Source: a virus. Taken from it: a stretch of 64,000 nucleotides of DNA. The notes under the pieces are model-generated. The model searched no databases and was not told the origin of the DNA. It saw nothing but the letters and a program-made list of their open reading frames with translations. The DNA lies in IMG/VR virus record IMGVR_UViG_3300046171_000193, positions 62,001 to 126,000 of that record. One strand, given 5' to 3'. The position numbers were made by a program, and so were the translations under genes. This document shows positions 51,340-60,796 of this stretch, in pieces. Position 1 is the stretch's first letter, and each line of letters opens with the position of its first letter.

Positions 51340-52849
51340 CATTAAAATATGGAAGAAAAATGAAAGCATAGCTCTTGTTGATTGCGATGCCGGAATTGCA
51401 AAAGAACTAAGTGATTATTTTTCTTTCTTTGTTCCTGGTTACAAGTACATGAAACTGTACAAACGTAAAATATGGGACGGCAAAATAAGATTATTTAATA
51501 ATGTAAGTAAAGAACTTCCTGCAGGTTTATATCCATTTGTCGACGAATTCTGTAAACAAAGAAGTTATACTCTTGAAACAGAATCAACTAAATATGGCGC
51601 GCCGCAGGATAAAAGTGAAGAAGATCCTAAAGAAATATATGAATACATAAAAGATTTAAATTTAACTAGTCGCGGCCAGCCTATTGAGATTCGTGACTAC
51701 CAGTTTGATGCGGTAATGAAAGCATTAAACATAAATCGCTGTGTATTGCTGTCTCCTACAGGTTCTGGTAAATCTTTAATAATTTATTGTATTTCACAAT
51801 TATGGCTAAAGTATATCTCAGATGGATTCAGATACCCACGTGCCGGAAGAGTATTAGTAGTTGTACCTACAACATCGTTAGTAGAACAAATGCAGAAAGA
51901 TTTTGTTGATTATGGTTTAGGCGAGAAGGCTATACACAAAATATATTCTGGTAAAGATAAAGATAATATAGAATCTTCTGTAGTAATATCTACATGGCAA
52001 TCAATATATAAGTTGCCAAAAGAGTGGTTTGATCAATTTGGCATGGTAGTTGGGGATGAGTGTCATGGATTTAAATCAAAGTCGCTAACTGATATTATGA
52101 ACAAATGTACCGAAGCAAAGTATAGGATTGGCACAACTGGTACTCTGGACAATGCACAAGTCCATCACCTCGTCCTACAGGGCCTATTCGGAAAAATACA
52201 TAGAGTAACAACTACTAAAGCTCTGCAAGACAATAATACTCTTGCTAAACTTGATATAAATATAATTATGTTAAAATATAACGAAGAGACACGTAAGTCT
52301 TTTGGGAAGATGACATACCAGGATGAAATTGATTGGATCGTTAGAAATAATTCTCGCAACACTTTCATTCGCAATTTGGCTTTGGATGCTGATGGCAATA
52401 CTCTCGTCTTATTTAATTTTGTTGATAAGCACGGTAAGCCTCTCTTTGATATGATAAATGCCAAAATTGAAGAAGGAAGAAAAGTATTTTATGTATCAGG
52501 TGAAGTAGAAACGTCAGATAGAGAAGCTATAAGAGAGATTACGGAGAAACAAAAGAATGCTATCATTGTTGCAAGCTTGGGTACATTTAGTACAGGAATC
52601 AACATTAAAAATTTGCATAATATTGTTTTCGCCTCGCCGTCAAAATCTCAAATCAAAGTCCTCCAGTCAATCGGCCGAGGACTCAGAAAAGCGGATGATG
52701 GCCGCATCACAAGACTATATGATATCGCGGACGACTTACAAACGAAAAGCAGGAAGAACTACGCGATCCTCCACAGCGAGGAAAGAATAAAAATATATAA
52801 TAAAGAGAAATTTGATTATAAAGTCATAGAGGTGCCAATTGGAAATTAG
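51332..52849 (+). CDS. uvsW: UvsW helicase
   Basis: A 505-residue SF2 helicase for replication fork reversal, branch migration and R-loop removal. Walker A SPTGSGKS (residues 141-148), DECH box (Asp242-His245), VVPTTSLVEQM, GTTGTL and the C-terminal QSIGRGLRK motif VI are complete. The N-terminal ~90 residues (LYKRKIWDGKIRLFN) match the UvsW N-terminal domain. The GTG start overlaps the small upstream gene. Length equals T4 UvsW (~503). Confidence 0.95.
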   Translation: MANIKIWKKNESIALVDCDAGIAKELSDYFSFFVPGYKYMKLYKRKIWDGKIRLFNNVSKELPAGLYPFVDEFCKQRSYTLETESTKYGAPQDKSEEDPKEIYEYIKDLNLTSRGQPIEIRDYQFDAVMKALNINRCVLLSPTGSGKSLIIYCISQLWLKYISDGFRYPRAGRVLVVVPTTSLVEQMQKDFVDYGLGEKAIHKIYSGKDKDNIESSVVISTWQSIYKLPKEWFDQFGMVVGDECHGFKSKSLTDIMNKCTEAKYRIGTTGTLDNAQVHHLVLQGLFGKIHRVTTTKALQDNNTLAKLDINIIMLKYNEETRKSFGKMTYQDEIDWIVRNNSRNTFIRNLALDADGNTLVLFNFVDKHGKPLFDMINAKIEEGRKVFYVSGEVETSDREAIREITEKQKNAIIVASLGTFSTGINIKNLHNIVFASPSKSQIKVLQSIGRGLRKADDGRITRLYDIADDLQTKSRKNYAILHSEERIKIYNKEKFDYKVIEVPIGN

Positions 52850-53105
52850 ACAATTTAAATTAGCTAACAACGATGAAATTATGTGTGAAGTAGTAGAGTA
52901 TCATGAAGATGATGATGCTATTGTTATACGAAAAACTATGAAGATGGTACAAATGGATAACATGGCAAACGGTACTCGTTATTACGCGTTTCGCCCATTT
53001 ATGATGTATCAGCATACAAAAGTAGGCTTTTCAAATCGATTTAACCGCGAACATATTATCGCAGAAGCAAATCTCGAATCAAGAATTGATATTAGAATAT
53101 TTTAA
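52839..53105 (+). CDS. Conserved small protein following uvsW
   Basis: An 88-residue protein read from TTG 52839, 11 bases inside the uvsW end, behind AGAGGTG. IRQFKLANNDEIMCEVVEY and YYAFRPFMMYQ recall a conserved hypothetical found at this point in T4-like cyanophages. The beta-rich pattern could be an Sm-like barrel, but no diagnostic motif is present. Function unknown. Confidence 0.65.
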   Translation: MEIRQFKLANNDEIMCEVVEYHEDDDAIVIRKTMKMVQMDNMANGTRYYAFRPFMMYQHTKVGFSNRFNREHIIAEANLESRIDIRIF

Positions 53106-53135
53106 GGCGATCGAAACTTTCTTTAGGATAAGAAG

Positions 53136-53240
53136 GTGAGAAAAAGAAAAATATGGATGACATTGAGAGATGATGGGTACAATACGTATGTCAAACAACA
53201 AAGTGAATTGTTATCCGAACTAGATTCCGTATCGGGATGA
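53136..53240 (+). CDS. Possible 34-residue peptide
   Basis: GTG-started frame (RKRKIWMTLRDDGYNTYV, ending SVSG) with AGGATAAG upstream, in the 335-base gap between the conserved small gene and gp55. It is basic at the N-terminus and acidic at the end. Nothing else in this gap codes. Coding is uncertain; the rest of the gap (53241-53440) holds a small ACCAGT/ACTGGT hairpin at 53332-53346 and the gp55 promoter. Confidence 0.35.
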   Translation: MRKRKIWMTLRDDGYNTYVKQQSELLSELDSVSG

Positions 53241-53389
53241 TGTAAGTACGTAATATAATTTACGATAGACAAAATATGATCGGCATTGTAGGTATTCCTA
53301 TCCATCCCTCAACTGTACTCTTTAATTATACACCAGTTTTACTGGTATTGTACACAGTTAATTTAGCAATAAATAAATATTTTTTTTAG

Positions 53390-53418
53390 TGTACATCCGT
53401 GCTTAAACGTGATAGAAT
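53390..53418 (+). promoter_or_regulatory. Extended -10 promoter of the late sigma gene gp55
   Basis: TGTACA, 17-base spacer, TAGAAT preceded by TGA (extended -10 form TGnTAGAAT). It is 22 bases before the gp55 start and similar to the gp43 and gp45 promoters. Confidence 0.6.
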
Positions 53419-53440
53419 TATATTATATTAAGGATATATT

Positions 53441-54040
53441 ATGAAACCTAAAGACAGACCACATTATGTAAATAATGCACAATTCTCACAGGCAGTAGTT
53501 GATTACGTTACTGTTGTACGTGAAGCAAAGAGTGAAGAAAAACAACTTCCTATTGTGCCTGATTACATCGCTACTTGCTTTCTTAAAATAGCAGAAGGAC
53601 TTTCCCATAAATCTAATTTTATCCGATATACGTATCGAGAAGAAATGGTTATGGACGCAGTCGAAAATTGTCTTAAAGCAATAGAAAATTATAATCTAGA
53701 AGCAGCTACACGATCTGGCAAACCTAATGCATTTGCATACTTTACCCAGATTTCTTGGTATGCATTCTTGCGACGTATTGCTAAAGAAAAGAAACAGCAA
53801 GACATTAAGTTTAAATATATGTCACAATCAGGGAGTAGAAGCTTTCTTACTAGATGAAACAGACAATAGCGTAGCAGCTAACTTTGTTGATACTCTAAAA
53901 GACAGAATCGATAAAAGTCAGAGGTTATGACACTGAAAGTAAAAGAATTTGCTAAGAAAGAGAAGAAACGTAAAAGACCTGTACAAAAAGTAGATTCTGA
54001 TTTAACAGGCTTTTTTAATGAAGGTAGCAATAATAAATGA
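53441..54040 (+). CDS. 55: Late-transcription sigma factor gp55 (frame broken)
   Basis: Homologue of T4 gp55, which directs RNA polymerase to TATAAATA promoters. The first 130 residues include FIRYTYREEMVMDAVENCL and NAFAYFTQISWYAFLRRI, the core of this reduced sigma factor. An extra G in GGG 53831-53833 breaks the frame; without it the sequence reads SQSGVEAFLLDETDNSVAANF and DTLKDRIDK. Around 53915-53930 a further shift seems to join EFAKKEKKRKRP and the C-terminal DSDLTGFFNEG, which resembles a sliding-clamp-binding tail. With both repaired the protein would be about 199 residues (T4: 185). The C-terminal extension is less certain than the core. Confidence 0.85.
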
Positions 54041-55080
54041 CACTCATTGTGGGATTCGCAATTCTTCTGACGTCTTTCTCGATAACGCAGAAAAATTTTA
54101 TAATGATGTATTTTTTCCTACTCTTTTGGAACGGGGTATTAGCCATATTATCCATCTTGGTGATTACTTCGATCACCGGAAGTTTATCAATTTCCGTGCC
54201 CTTAACCGTAACCGGCATGTATTTCTTGAACGGCTTAGGAAAGAACGAATAACAATGGATATTATTTGTGGTAATCATGATACTTACTACAAAAATACTA
54301 ATGACTTAAACTCACTCAAAGAATTACTAGGACATTATATGAATGAGGTTCATATTATACATGAGCCTACTGTTATGGAATACGGTTCTTTAAAGATGGG
54401 TATGGTTCCATGGATATGTGACGAGAACCATGATAAGACTATGGAGTTTTTAAAGACTGCTAAGTGTGATTGGATCGGTGGTCATTTTGAGTTTGCAGGG
54501 ATTTAGCGTATTACGTGGCGTACTTGCTCCTCATGGATTAGATCACACACAACTATCACGATTTGAAAAAGTATTATCTGGTCATTATCATACAAAGTCT
54601 CAAAAAGATAATGTAACATATCTTGGCACACAAATGGAATTCTCTTGGAATGATGCACACGATCCTAAGCATTTTCATATTCTCGATACAGAAACACGTG
54701 AGCTAGAAGCCATACAAAATAATAACACTTTATTTCAAAAAATAGTGTACAATGACGATGAAATAGATTATAATAAATATAACGTAACTGATTTAGACGG
54801 TAAGTTTGTCAAGGTAGTTGTTGTCAATAAAAAAGATCTATTTACATTTGATAGATTTATTGACAGAATACAGAATAGAAAGATTCACGATCTTAAGATT
54901 GCTGAGAACTTCGATGAGTTTTTAGGATCTAGCGTAGAAGATGAATCAGTTTCTATTGAAGAAACAACTGAACTATTAGATACGTACATTGAAGCAGTAG
55001 AAACTGATCTTGATAAAGGCAGGTTAAAACTTTCTATGCGTAATCTTATGACTGAAGCACAGGCTATCGAAAGCAGTATG
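54018..55080 (+). CDS. 47: Recombination exonuclease subunit gp47 (frame broken)
   Basis: Mre11-like nuclease subunit of the gp46/gp47 complex. Metallophosphoesterase motifs: INDTHCG (residues ~7-13), HLGDYFDHR, CGNHDTYY and GHYHT in the second part. An extra G in GGG 54498-54500 breaks the frame after GGHFEFAG; removal continues FSVLRGVLAPHGLDH. An extra A in AAA 55070-55072 hides the natural stop: corrected, the end is EAQAIEAV with TGA overlapping the gp46 ATG in an ATGA junction. About 352 residues (T4: 339). Confidence 0.9.
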
Positions 55081-56809
55081 ATCGTATTTACATCGTTAAA
55101 GTTTAAGAATTTCCTATCTACCTGGAAACGCTTGGACTGATATTAAACTAGATAAATCTAAGTCTACTTTAATTGTAGGCCAGAATGGTGCTGGTAAATC
55201 TACCATGCTAGATGCTATAGCGTTTGGTTTGTTTGGTAAACCACACCGTAATATCAATAAACCTCAGTTAATTAATACTATCAACAATAAGAACTGTATT
55301 GTTGAAGTAACATTTGTAATAGGTAAAGCAAAATATAAAATTATACGTGGCATAAAGCCAAACGTATTTGAGATTTGGAAGAATGGTGATATGATTAATC
55401 AATCATCTCATTCCAAAGAGTACCAGAAGATTCTCGAGCAAAACATCTTGAAGCTAAATCATAAAAGCTTTCATCAGATCGTTGTCTTGGGGTCCTCCTC
55501 CTTTGTTCCTTTCATGCAACTCCCTGCACAACACCGGCGAGATGTGATCGAGGATCTTCTGGACATTAACGTATTCTCAAAAATGAATAATCTTCTAAAA
55601 GAAAAAACTACTGGGCTGAAAGATAAAATGAAAGATTTGTCTTTTCAGTTAGACGTTGAATCTAATAAGATCACAACTCAGAAAAAATATATTAATGACT
55701 TAAGAGCATTGAATAGAACGGCTAAGGATAAGAAAGATGCTCAGGCTGCTAAACTTAAGACTGAACTCAATAATCTCGTCGAAGAAAATTCAACGCTCAC
55801 GACACAGATCCAAGACGAACAAGGTCCGCTTGAAAAAGAACTCAATGCGTTACATGATCGCAAACAAACGTTTACTCAATATAGTGGGCAGTTCAGACAA
55901 CAAATGTCTCAGGTCGTTAAAGAATCTAAATTTTACGAAGAAAATGAAAACTGTCCAACCTGCTCACAAGAAATCACGGAGTCCGTCAGGAGTGCTAAGT
56001 TACAATCCTCGAAGGAAAAAGCGAAAGAACTCCAAGATGCAATGCAAGAAGCGTCTGTAAAATCCGGTGAGTTAGAAGATAATATAGAAAAGGTTACTGA
56101 GAGACTAAACAATGTGAGATCTATTCAGTCTACGGTTAATAGTAATAATCAATCTATTGGTCGTATGCAAGCTGAGATCACGGAATTAGAAGCAGAAATA
56201 AATCAAACAGGTGATATTGAATCTGCTAAAGAAGAACTTGATTCAATGGAAAATACTGTAAATGAATTTAATGTTGAAAAATTTAAACTAAACGAAGATT
56301 ATTCTTACAATAATGTTATGTCTGAGATGCTCAAGGATACTGGTATCAAGACAAAGATTATTAAACAATACATACCTGTTATTAATAAATTAGTAAATCA
56401 ATATTTGCAGATACTAGATTTTTATGTGCATTTTGATTTAGATGAAAGTTTTACCGAAACGATTCGATCACGTCATAGAGATCAGTTTTCATACGATTCT
56501 TTTTCTGAAGGTGAAAAGCAACGTATTGACTTAGCTTTATTATTTACATGGCGGATGATTGCTAAAATGAAAAATTCAATATCAACTAACCTTCTACTTC
56601 TTGATGAGACATTCGATTCAAGTCTAGATCATGATGGCGTTGAGAACCTAATGAAGATTCTGCATTCTCTTGATGAGAATTCGAATACGTTTATTATATC
56701 GCACAAGGGTGATATTCTTGACGGTAAGTTTAAAGACAAGATAGAATTTGTAAAAGAAAAGAATTTTAGTAAAATAAAAGATTTACAAGTCCTAGAAGAT
56801 GTGATATAA
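55078..56809 (+). CDS. 46: Recombination exonuclease subunit gp46 (frame broken once)
   Basis: Rad50-like SMC-type ATPase partner of gp47. It starts MIVFTSLKFKNFLST; an extra T at 55123 breaks the frame, and removing it gives STGNAWTDIKLDKS leading to Walker A GQNGAGKST. Long coiled coils flank a zinc-hook CPTC near nt 55954-55965. The signature FSEGEKQRIDLALL and Walker B LLLLDETFDSS are intact. About 577 residues (T4: 560). It processes DNA ends for recombination-dependent replication. Confidence 0.93.
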
Positions 56810-56810
56810 T
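56782..56810 (+). promoter_or_regulatory. Extended -10 promoter of the sliding clamp gene
   Basis: TTTACA, 17-base spacer and TATAAT preceded by TGA, overlapping the end of gp46 and 26 bases before gp45. This is the best sigma70-like promoter in the window. Confidence 0.72.
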
Positions 56811-56836
56811 AGTATGATAAACAAACGAGGTATATA

Positions 56837-57514
56837 ATGGAACTGAAAGACGAAACACTTTCTGTATTGAAGAATTACGCATCTATTAATCCTAATATAG
56901 TAATTCAACAAGGCAACACAATTAAGACAATGACTGAGGCACGTAATGTGTTATCCTCTGCAACATTGTCAGAAGACTTCCCACAAGAGTTTGGCATTTA
57001 TGATCTCAATGAGTTTCTAGGTGTCATCAATCTTGTTGGAGAACCAAGACTTAAATTTGAAACTGATTACGTGGTTGTTACAGATAGTAGCAATCGTTCT
57101 CGTGTCAAATACTTTTATTCTGATCCTGAGATGCTGACAACTCCAACCAAAGATGTTAAAATGCCACCAGCAGATGTATCATTTCTTTTAGATAACGATA
57201 CGCTAGGCCGTATTAAAAGAGCAGCATCAACCTTAGGTCATTCAGAACTTTCTATTAAAGGAAAAGACGGTGTGCTTAGTCTATCAGTTGTTGATAGCCA
57301 AAACGCTACGTCAAATGCATTCTCTATCGATATCGAGTGGAGAATTTACAGAAGAGAACTTTAACTTTATATTTGATATTAAGAATTTAAAAATGATTCC
57401 TGGGCGATTATCAAGTTGGACTATCTTCAAAACTCATTTCACATTTTGTTAACAAAGAAACTGGCATCGAATATTGGATCGCCCTTAGAAAAGACATCAA
57501 CCTTCGGAGTATAA
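56837..57514 (+). CDS. 45: Sliding clamp gp45 (three frame breaks near the end)
   Basis: Homologue of T4 gp45, the trimeric clamp for gp43 polymerase and for gp55-driven late transcription. The first 165 residues are continuous (FGIYDLNEFLGVINLV; VKYFYSDPEML; LSLSVVDSQN). Three single-base insertions follow: T57338, one G in GGG 57402-57404 and A57487. Corrected, the end reads IDIEGEFTEENFNFIF, MIPGDYQVGLSSKLIS, IEYWIALEKTSTFGV and stops at 57512-57514. About 225 residues (T4: 228). Confidence 0.9.
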
Positions 57515-57515
57515 T

Positions 57516-57765
57516 ATGTCAGATAAAAAAGAAGAAACAACGGAAGCAGTGAGATCCACATGCTCCTATCTATGAAACAGGTAATCGTGCTGCTCGTAGT
57601 ATGATTGCAGTTGTTGATACTATGTGTCAACGTGGTGGCCTTTAAAGGTGAAGAGCTTTCTACTATTGGTACGACTTCGCGATCAATGTGTACAGATTAA
57701 TTCAAATGGCAGAGAACTATCAGCAGGAGCAAGCTCAAGCTGAAAATAATGTACTTTCCTATTGA
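57516..57765 (+). CDS. Small protein between gp45 and gp44 (several frame breaks)
   Basis: The sequence starts MSDKKEETTEAV one base after the gp45 stop. It then gives recognisable coding pieces in shifting frames: DPHAPIYETGNRAARSMIAV, then FKGEELSTIG, LRDQCVQI and QMAENYQQEQAQAENN, ending at TGA 57763-57765. Four or five single-base changes are needed to join them, so I treat it as one ~80-residue helical protein in a poorly resolved stretch. The family is not recognised. The order gp45-small-gp44 suggests a replisome-linked accessory. Confidence 0.55.
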
Positions 57766-57779
57766 AACTGTGTTATAAT
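57750..57779 (+). promoter_or_regulatory. Possible extended -10 promoter of gp44
   Basis: TATAAT at 57774-57779 preceded by TGT (extended -10). The -35 is weak (TGTACT, 18-base spacer). It lies 20 bases before the gp44 start. Confidence 0.45.
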
Positions 57780-57799
57780 ATAATTATGAAGGAAAGACT

Positions 57800-58730
57800 A
57801 TGTCAAGCGAATTTTTATGGGTCGAAAAATATCGACCAAAAGTAATTTCTGAAACGGTATTGCCTCCCCGACTTAAAGATACGTTTCAGAAAATGGTGGA
57901 TACCGGTGAATTGCCTAATATGCTTTTCACCGGTACCGCTGGTCTGGGTAAAACCACAGTTGCCAAAGCACTGTGTAATGAACTTGGTTTAGATTATATT
58001 ATAATCAACGGTTCAGAAGAAGGCAATATAGATACTCTTCGAACTAAGATAAAACAATTTGCATCTTCTATTTCGTTACAAGGCGGATACAAAGTTGTCA
58101 TACTAGACGAAGCAGATTATCTTAATCCACAATCTACTCAACCAGCTCTTCGTGGATTCATTGAAGAGTTTAGTAATAATTGTAGATTCATTCTCACATG
58201 CAATTTTAAGAATCGTATTATTGAACCACTACATTCTCGTTGTGGTGTTTATGAATTCAATACGACTAAAAAGAAATGGCAGAGCTCGCCGCTGATTTCA
58301 CAAACGACTCGTATATATATTAAAAGAAGAAGGTATACAAACAGATCAAAAAGCTGCAGCAGATCTTATTCTTAAACACGCTCCTGATTGGAGGAGAATT
58401 TTAAATGAGTGTCAGCGGCTTTCTATTGGTGGGTCTGATATTAGCAATAGCTCTACGGATATTAATAATACAAGCGATCTTGTAAAAAGTTTAAAAGATA
58501 AAGACTTTAAAAAGATGAGGCATTGGGTCGCAAACAATATGGACATTGATGCATCTACAATATTTCGTAGCTTGTATGATAGTATGACAGATACGGTAGC
58601 CAACAGGTCAATACCTCAGCTAGTTTTAATTTTAGCTGACTATCAATATAAACATGCCTTTGTGGCAGACCATGAGTTAAACGTTGTAGCTTGTATGACG
58701 GAGATAATGGCAAACGTAGAGTTTAAGTAA
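57800..58730 (+). CDS. 44: Clamp loader large subunit gp44 (two frame breaks)
   Basis: AAA+ ATPase that loads gp45 with gp62. EFLWVEKYRPKVISE opens the protein, with Walker A GTAGLGKTT (~residue 45), Walker B VILDEADYL and a sensor/arginine-finger region HSRCGVYEF. Two missing As break the frame: the five-A run at 58268-58272 (six expected: TTKKEMAELAADFTK) and AAA at 58302-58304 (four expected: RLVYILKEEGIQTDQ). The rest (APDWRRILNECQRLS to MANVEFK) is continuous. About 310 residues (T4: 319). Confidence 0.92.
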
Positions 58731-58933
58731 TGAAAGAATTTGTATTAGTAATTAGCATGTGGGGCAATAATGGCACCGTATGGGAATATATAGGTAATCA
58801 ATATGTGATGAATGAAAAATTTACAGAAGCTCAATGTGAGATTTTAGTAGATAATTCTAATTGGAAAAAACACATAATAAACGAATACTATAAATTACAA
58901 TTCGATTGTTTTCACGAGGACAACCATAACTAA
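58730..58933 (+). CDS. Small conserved-type phage protein
   Basis: A 67-residue acidic protein (MKEFVLVISMWGNNG; QCEILVDNSNWKKHI) overlapping the gp44 stop by one base and the next gene by one base, so it is translationally coupled on both sides. Aromatic- and His-rich C-terminus (FDCFHEDNHN). Similar small proteins occur in marine T4-like replication clusters. Function unknown. Confidence 0.62.
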   Translation: MKEFVLVISMWGNNGTVWEYIGNQYVMNEKFTEAQCEILVDNSNWKKHIINEYYKLQFDCFHEDNHN

Positions 58934-59973
58934 TGTTAGTATTATATACGCAACCTAGATGTCACTATTGTGAGATCATGAAAAGGATGCTGAGTAAGAT
59001 GGACGAGGCCGAAGGCTTTCAAACCTTAGACATTACTAAAGATCCTGAAGCTAGAGCCTTTCTAAAAAAGAAAGGTCACAAAACCGTTCCTATGCTTTAT
59101 TTAAAAGTGCCTGATCATGAGATATGGATTAATAAAGATATTGATACTAGAAAGCTAACAGGCGAAAACTTAGGTAAAAGAATAACAGATGCTATAGCAC
59201 AGACAAAGAAGGATAACTGTCTAGTATTTGATGTTGATGGTACGTTAACACCAAGTAGAGAAAAGATAGATCCTGCACATGCTGAAATAATAATGGATCT
59301 TGCTAGTAAGGTCGACATTTACATTATAACAGGATCAGACTTTGCCAAAACAAAAGAACAATTAGGAGACATTACTAAAGTTGTAAAAGGTTCCTATCAA
59401 TGTGCAGGCAATGAATTATGGGTAAATGATAAGTTAGTTCAATCTGTTCCTGAATTTAATATGTCTAAAGTAATGGTACAATGGTGTAAGCAAAAACTAG
59501 AAGAAAGCAGATTTCCTCATAGGACAGGCAAGAAGCATATTGACCTTCGGCCGGGTATGATGAACTTTTCTATTCTTGGTAGAGGCTGTACTAGAGCTCA
59601 AAGAAAACAATACATTGATTATGACACAAAAAATAATGAGAGAGAAGTTTTAGCAAGCGAGTTTAATTCAATATTCCATACATACTCTGCCCAAATAGCT
59701 GGAGAAACAGGTATTGACGTGTGCGAACGAGGAAGAGATAAAGGGCAGGTGTACAAACCGCTAGAAACATTGTATAATAGTATTATCTTCTTTGGCGATG
59801 ATACGCAAGAAGGTGGGAACGATTATCCGTTTGCAAAGCAAATAGAAGGATTCCCGCATCGGTGTTTTCATGTCAGCGGACCGGAAGAAACATTTGAATC
59901 TTTAGAAGGTATCAAAAGATTATTTCTTGATGAATGGCCTGGCCAAGATAGTGGAATAGAAGGACAACTATGA
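58933..59973 (+). CDS. Glutaredoxin - phosphomannomutase (eukaryotic-type) fusion
   Basis: A 346-residue two-domain protein. Residues 1-90 are a glutaredoxin with active site Cys10-His-Tyr-Cys13, cis-Pro in KTVPMLYL and a C-terminal helix. Residues 93-335 are a HAD-fold alpha-phosphomannomutase as in PMM1/PMM2: nucleophile Asp100-Val-Asp102-Gly in VFDVDGTLTPSR, TGSDFAKTKEQLG, the substrate loop LRPGMMNFSILGRG near residue 205, and FFGDDTQEGGNDYPF near 288. PMM interconverts mannose-6- and mannose-1-phosphate for GDP-mannose. No frame break separates the domains. It sits between gp44 and gp62, overlapping gp62 by four bases, away from the other sugar genes. Confidence 0.85.
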   Translation: MLVLYTQPRCHYCEIMKRMLSKMDEAEGFQTLDITKDPEARAFLKKKGHKTVPMLYLKVPDHEIWINKDIDTRKLTGENLGKRITDAIAQTKKDNCLVFDVDGTLTPSREKIDPAHAEIIMDLASKVDIYIITGSDFAKTKEQLGDITKVVKGSYQCAGNELWVNDKLVQSVPEFNMSKVMVQWCKQKLEESRFPHRTGKKHIDLRPGMMNFSILGRGCTRAQRKQYIDYDTKNNEREVLASEFNSIFHTYSAQIAGETGIDVCERGRDKGQVYKPLETLYNSIIFFGDDTQEGGNDYPFAKQIEGFPHRCFHVSGPEETFESLEGIKRLFLDEWPGQDSGIEGQL

Positions 59974-60356
59974 ATCCCTTTGAATTTTTAAATGCTATTA
60001 ATACAACTAAAAAAGATGTTATAACAGATGATATAACAGAAAAGGCTTATAACAGTTTTATGGTTAATCGCTCACTTTCTTACTTTAATGATACTGTTGT
60101 ATTAGCTAATGAGATGAATCGCTACCACCACCTCGATAATAAACTACAATTCGACTTTCTTATAAATATGGTTAGAAAGCGCAAACGCTTTTCTAAATGG
60201 ATAAAGCCTCAAATTGAGAGTGACGTCGAAGTGGTAAAAGAATATTATGGCTATAGCAATGAGAAAGCTCGTCAAGTATTGCCGCTTCTGTCACCCGAAC
60301 AAATAAATGGGTTAAAGAAGAAGGTGAATAAAGGTGGAAGAACAAGCACTAGTTGA
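59970..60356 (+). CDS. 62: Clamp loader small subunit gp62
   Basis: A 128-residue homologue of T4 gp62, which bridges gp44 to the clamp. The opening NPFEFLNAINTTKKDV, FMVNRSLSYFNDTV and NMVRKRKRFSKWIK are the family hallmarks. It is shorter than T4 gp62 (187), as in other marine relatives. The 3' end overlaps the regA GTG start by 23 bases. Confidence 0.88.
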   Translation: MNPFEFLNAINTTKKDVITDDITEKAYNSFMVNRSLSYFNDTVVLANEMNRYHHLDNKLQFDFLINMVRKRKRFSKWIKPQIESDVEVVKEYYGYSNEKARQVLPLLSPEQINGLKKKVNKGGRTSTS

Positions 60357-60744
60357 GTGGTCTCCAACTTCAATGTTGGAAGTAACTCTACACGAACCAG
60401 ACGATTTTCTAAAGGTTCGTGAAACACTGACACGAATAGGTGTCGCATCCCGAAAAGATAAAAAACTATTTCAGTCTTGCCATATATTACATAAGCAAGG
60501 CAGATATTTTATTGTACATTTTAAAGAATTATTCTTACTTGATGGTAAGAAAGCAAATTTAGAAGAAAACGACGTAGCACGTAGAAACACTATTACTACT
60601 TTGATGTCAGACTGGGGTTTAGTTGAGATTCAAAATAATGAAGAAGCTAAACCGCTAGCGCCATTACGGCAAATCAAAATTATTCCGTTTAAAGAAAAGG
60701 ATCAATGGGAACTTTGTCCTAAATATAATATCGGAAATAAGTAA
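60334..60744 (+). CDS. regA: Translational repressor RegA
   Basis: A 136-residue homologue of T4 RegA (122), which binds the start regions of early mRNAs, including its own and those of clamp-loader genes. It is read from GTG 60334 after AAGG. Blocks: FLKVRETLTRIGVASRK, LFQSCHILHKQGRYFIVHFKE (in two parts) and RNTITTLMSDWGL. The overlap with gp62 suits co-regulation. The stop is 42 bases before a late promoter. Confidence 0.9.
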   Translation: MEEQALVEWSPTSMLEVTLHEPDDFLKVRETLTRIGVASRKDKKLFQSCHILHKQGRYFIVHFKELFLLDGKKANLEENDVARRNTITTLMSDWGLVEIQNNEEAKPLAPLRQIKIIPFKEKDQWELCPKYNIGNK

Positions 60745-60786
60745 AAAAATGTATATCTGCTATGTACTTTTTGAATAGATACACTA

Positions 60787-60794
60787 TATAAATA
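60787..60794 (+). promoter_or_regulatory. T4-type late promoter (TATAAATA)
   Basis: Exact consensus 56 bases upstream of the hsp20 ATG, leaving room for an untranslated leader with a hairpin. Confidence 0.8.
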
Positions 60795-60796
60795 AT

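Noticed and set aside
53241-53440. Non-coding stretch before gp55 examined for a tRNA or small RNA
   Set aside because: No cloverleaf or strong structured RNA was seen; only a six-bp hairpin near 53332-53346 and the gp55 promoter.
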